Shown here: positions 61,246 through 64,000 of the stretch, one piece after another
Position numbering within the stretch: position 1 is the first letter of the stretch
Layout: every line of letters begins with the position of its first letter
Assembly (NCBI GenBank): GCA_050084515.1
Contig: CM114272.1
Coordinates: 6,448,001 to 6,512,000, forward strand
Length of the DNA stretch: 64,000 bases
Source: Blasia pusilla
Lineage: Eukaryota > Marchantiophyta > Marchantiopsida > Blasiales
Direction of reading: 5' to 3'
Notes under the pieces: model-generated
What the model saw: only the letters and a program-made list of their open reading frames with translations
The model's database searches: none
Told to the model about the DNA's origin: nothing
Program-made: the position numbers and the translations under genes

Positions 61246-62231
61246 AAGGCTACCACAGGCACTACTTAATGAGTACAGTCTCACACAGAGCAAGAGCATA
61301 TGCCGATATTGCTACGCTGATAACACCAGAATTGTTCAAAACATTCAGTAGCCTAAATCGATTGCCCAAAGCTGCTGCACTAGTAAGCAATGTCTATTGG
61401 GGATCCCAATCAGGTAAAGTAGATGGTGTGGTGAAGAGTTTCTTGGTTGACACTTGGAAGCTCGGCACCAACACGTTGTTTGGTCAGCACCCACACTATA
61501 TGAGAGTGTCTCCCTCCTCTCATATGGTACCTTCTTCACTTCTTCCTCTCTCTACACCCATCCCAGTCTCAAGCACTGTCCAACCAGGGCGCGGGGTCTA
61601 TGGTCGCAAGGCTACAATATGCACTACTTAATGAGTACAGTCTCTCTTGACTTACTATCCTGAACAAGAACTGAAGAACTATTTGCGGGGAACCCCTTGC
61701 TTGGAAACCCGGCTTAAGTTCAAGTTTAGGATGGGGGGTAATCCCCTTGAACCACAAGAAAAGTAGGATGGGAACACGACTAACTCTTGCACCTTGTGTG
61801 ATGATGGTGATGAAACCTCTAGTTACTACTTGGTATCCTGCACAAAATTCATAACACAGAGAGCAAGAGCATGTGCTGATATTGCTAAGCTGGTAACACC
61901 ATAATTCTCCAATACATTCAGCAGCCTAGATTCACTGCCCATAGCTGCTGCACTGGTAAGCAATGTGTATCGGGGATCCCAATCAGTCAAAGTATATGGT
62001 GTTCTAAAGAGCTTCCTGATTGACAATTGGAAGCTCCGCAATAACGCTCTATATGGTCAGCACTCACACTGTATGAGAGTGTCACCCTCCTCTCATATGG
62101 TACCTTCTTCAATTCTTACTCTCTACACCCATCCCAGTCTCAAGCACCATCCAACCAGGACGCGGGGTCTGCAGTCGCAAGGCTACAACAGGCACTATTT
62201 AATGAGTACACTCCCTCTCTCACGCTCATGA
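61246..62231 (+). mobile_element. Tandemly repeated LINE 3' ends
   Basis: The 3' tail GGCTACMAYAKGCACTA, then TTAATGAGTACA, occurs three times, ending near 61284, 61643 and 62215. Two longer units (about 61295-61643 and 61850-62215) share the coding frame ARAYADIATLITPELF / ARACADIAKLVTP and then GSQS-KV-GV-KSFL. Before the second unit lies CTLCDDGDETSSYYLVSC (about 61790-61845), a C-x2-C...C zinc-finger form like that after the RT of plant non-LTR elements. No RT or endonuclease is present, so these are 5'-truncated copies in head-to-tail order. Confidence 0.55.
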
Positions 62232-62835
62232 ACTCTGATGAGAGGAGCAGTGGCCCTGAAGTTAATGTTGTGTTGACAGACTTTCCATCTTTTGAGCAAC
62301 ATTCAGCGAGAACCAGCAGACTTTAAGAATTATCGAGTGTAATTTGAGTGTATACGAAATATGCCAGAAAGAAATGATGACTACTTTGTTCACCACCTAA
62401 AAAAAATTATGTAGAATCCACGAAAAAGTCTATCACGACTGCTTCGGTGGGAAATATACCAATCAAAGCGAAAAAGTTACCTGAGCCCTGCATCCAGGGA
62501 CCTGTGAATCACTCCGAAGACTTGTCCTCAGACGGAGACAGTTCCTTTTGGTAGGACTGACGTCCGAGCCAATGAAATTCCATGACTTTGGTGCTTGCCC
62601 ATCTGCTGTCCAGTATTCACTGCCAACGCAAAGGAGAGTCATGAAAATCCCTCATAAGTCCGCCTTACTATGCTGGCATGGACAATTGTAATTACAAACC
62701 AGGTATAGCTTCACATGAAACTCCAGCAGATCGAAATTTCGTCAAGCTTGCACCAGTCCCAATGAGAGGAGCTCAATCTTAAGGCCAAACAATGGATGGG
62801 GAACATTTAGTCAAGAACAGATCGCAACCATAAAA
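62232..62835. other. Downstream flank of IFT80
   Basis: No gene is seen. It probably includes the 3' untranslated region of the minus-strand gene ending at 62836. Confidence 0.5.
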
Positions 62836-63708
62836 TCATAAAATGACACATGGTTCTTCATGCAAAATGGGCACATCATTCTCACACTGTCGTTGACTCT
62901 CTCTTTCCTTCTCATCGTCTATCTTCGCAAGAACTTTTGGAACGTCAATTTGTACCTGCATCGAGGAGATAGTCAGGTAGAGCACCCCATCACCTGCTCA
63001 TTTGCTAATCTGATAAGATTCAAGACAGAGACCAAGATAGGGGATCTATGTCACTGTCTTCATCGTGGAAGTACACATCTGCTAAAAGGTACTCATGGAT
63101 CAGGAGAAAATGGCAGTGACAAAGTCTTTTTAGCTGACATGCACGCACAACTTTCACATTGATGATGTACTGATAAAGAGTGAAATATTGAACCTGATGA
63201 GAGGATGTGACCTGAATAGAGCTTGATTACTCCGGCCAGATTATCTTAACCTAGGGAGCACGAGTTATTTTGAATCATGAGGCTAACCTGCTGTCCCAAC
63301 TGCAGAAACTGCTGCTTGGTCTCCTGAGCATGTACACCCTCCAGATACTGTTGACGAAGCCACAGCACCGTGTCCATGTGCACCTTGTGAAGCACTGCCA
63401 GCTCCAACGCCCTGAAAATGGTCGTATACCCATAAGTTCTTTGGTCGCGAACAAAGCTCTACTGAAGTCATTACTTTCTGAAGTCTCATCATGGAAGCCA
63501 GCATCATAAGTCAATTGCTTTGAGATGGAAAGAACCTATCCCAGTTGAACAGCCTGGTGTTCATTTTTATTGCCCTGTAAGTAAGGCCTGCTTGTAGAAG
63601 GATTGACTCGGCCTCTTCAGGCTTCCTTTTGAAGAGGGCAAGTTCCGCTTGGCGAGCTTCTTCAGAAGGGAGATCCTTAATATGTAGCATGTAGTGCACT
63701 TTTTCCAC
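62836..63708 (-). CDS. IFT80: IFT80, 3' end (last three exons; 5' part outside window)
   Basis: IFT80 is a WD40/TPR subunit of the intraflagellar-transport B complex, which carries cargo along flagella. Three minus-strand exons join in phase: 63536-63708, 63288-63411 and 62836-62955. The first gives VEKVHYMLHIKDLPSEEARQ and AESILLQAGLTYRAIKMN. The second gives RALELAVLHKVHMDTVLWLR, then QQYLEG and QETKQQFLQ. The last gives VQIDVPKVLAKIDDEKERES and a stop at 62836-62838. This is the C-terminal TPR-like solenoid of IFT80; the WD40 repeats must lie beyond 64000. No exon is recognised between 63709 and the window end. In plants the protein serves only motile sperm. Frames are clean, so the gene is probably functional. 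Confidence 0.88.
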
Positions 63709-64000
63709 CTGGTGTTCCCATCAGAAATGGATCACGATCAGTCATGTCCCAGCAATCTCCACATGGAGGAGATGAAGCCACTTCTGTCGCATGTGCAATT
63801 TGCAGAAAATTTAATTTAAAAAAATGAATCAGTGGTCTGACATGTGCTCCAGCAGATCAGTCGAAACAGCATGTAAGTGCTATTTAGACCATTTGAGTTG
63901 ACTCATTTCACTGTGAAAAAAACATTTCTCATCAATCAGAGCTTGTGTCTACTAGTCTCAGTGAAGACTAGTCAACTCTTTATGATCAAGGATTGATCCT

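Overview
This is a nuclear plant DNA window, most likely from a land plant that still makes flagellated sperm (bryophyte, lycophyte or fern grade). The evidence is three-fold. An APETALA2-type gene keeps the 26-bp and 31-bp micro-exons typical of that family. A nitrate reductase has a plant-type molybdenum domain. The 3' end of an intraflagellar-transport gene (IFT80) lies at the right edge. I could not name the species.

Four genes can be read exon by exon with consistent GT-AG borders and reading phase. (1) A divergent two-AP2-domain protein at 4549-6565 (+), 8 exons, 306 aa, ending in a tandem-repeat tail. (2) A nitrate-reductase-like protein at 31994-35283 (+), 4 exons, 648 aa. It ends after the molybdenum and dimerisation domains and has no cytochrome b5 or FAD/NAD(P)H domain. 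(3) A 14-exon, 906-aa multi-OB-fold protein with a zinc ribbon at 36218-41186 (-), resembling RPA70 and shieldin subunit SHLD2, convergent with (2). (4) The last three exons of IFT80 at 62836-63708 (-).

Most of the rest is transposon debris. A Ty3/Gypsy family occurs at 45260-48728 (LTR, primer-binding site, gag, protease, RT) and again, degraded, at 54705-58985, with an inverted LTR scrap at about 59010-59200. A second Gypsy-like family lies at about 1-2100, 48729-50700 and, inverted, 45060-45256. A non-autonomous hAT-like family (ends CAAGGTTGCA, 8-bp target duplications) occurs about seven times; one copy sits inside the second Gypsy element. There are also tRNA-derived SINE-like pieces, tandem LINE 3' ends, a broken member of an unnamed protein family (19620-21600), and a leucine-rich-repeat relic (about 15.7-16.1 kb).

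From 6.6 to 19.6 kb, 22 to 31.6 kb, 42 to 45 kb, 50.7 to 54 kb and 59.6 to 61 kb I see no intact gene. These stretches hold simple repeats, short direct repeats and several near-perfect short hairpins.
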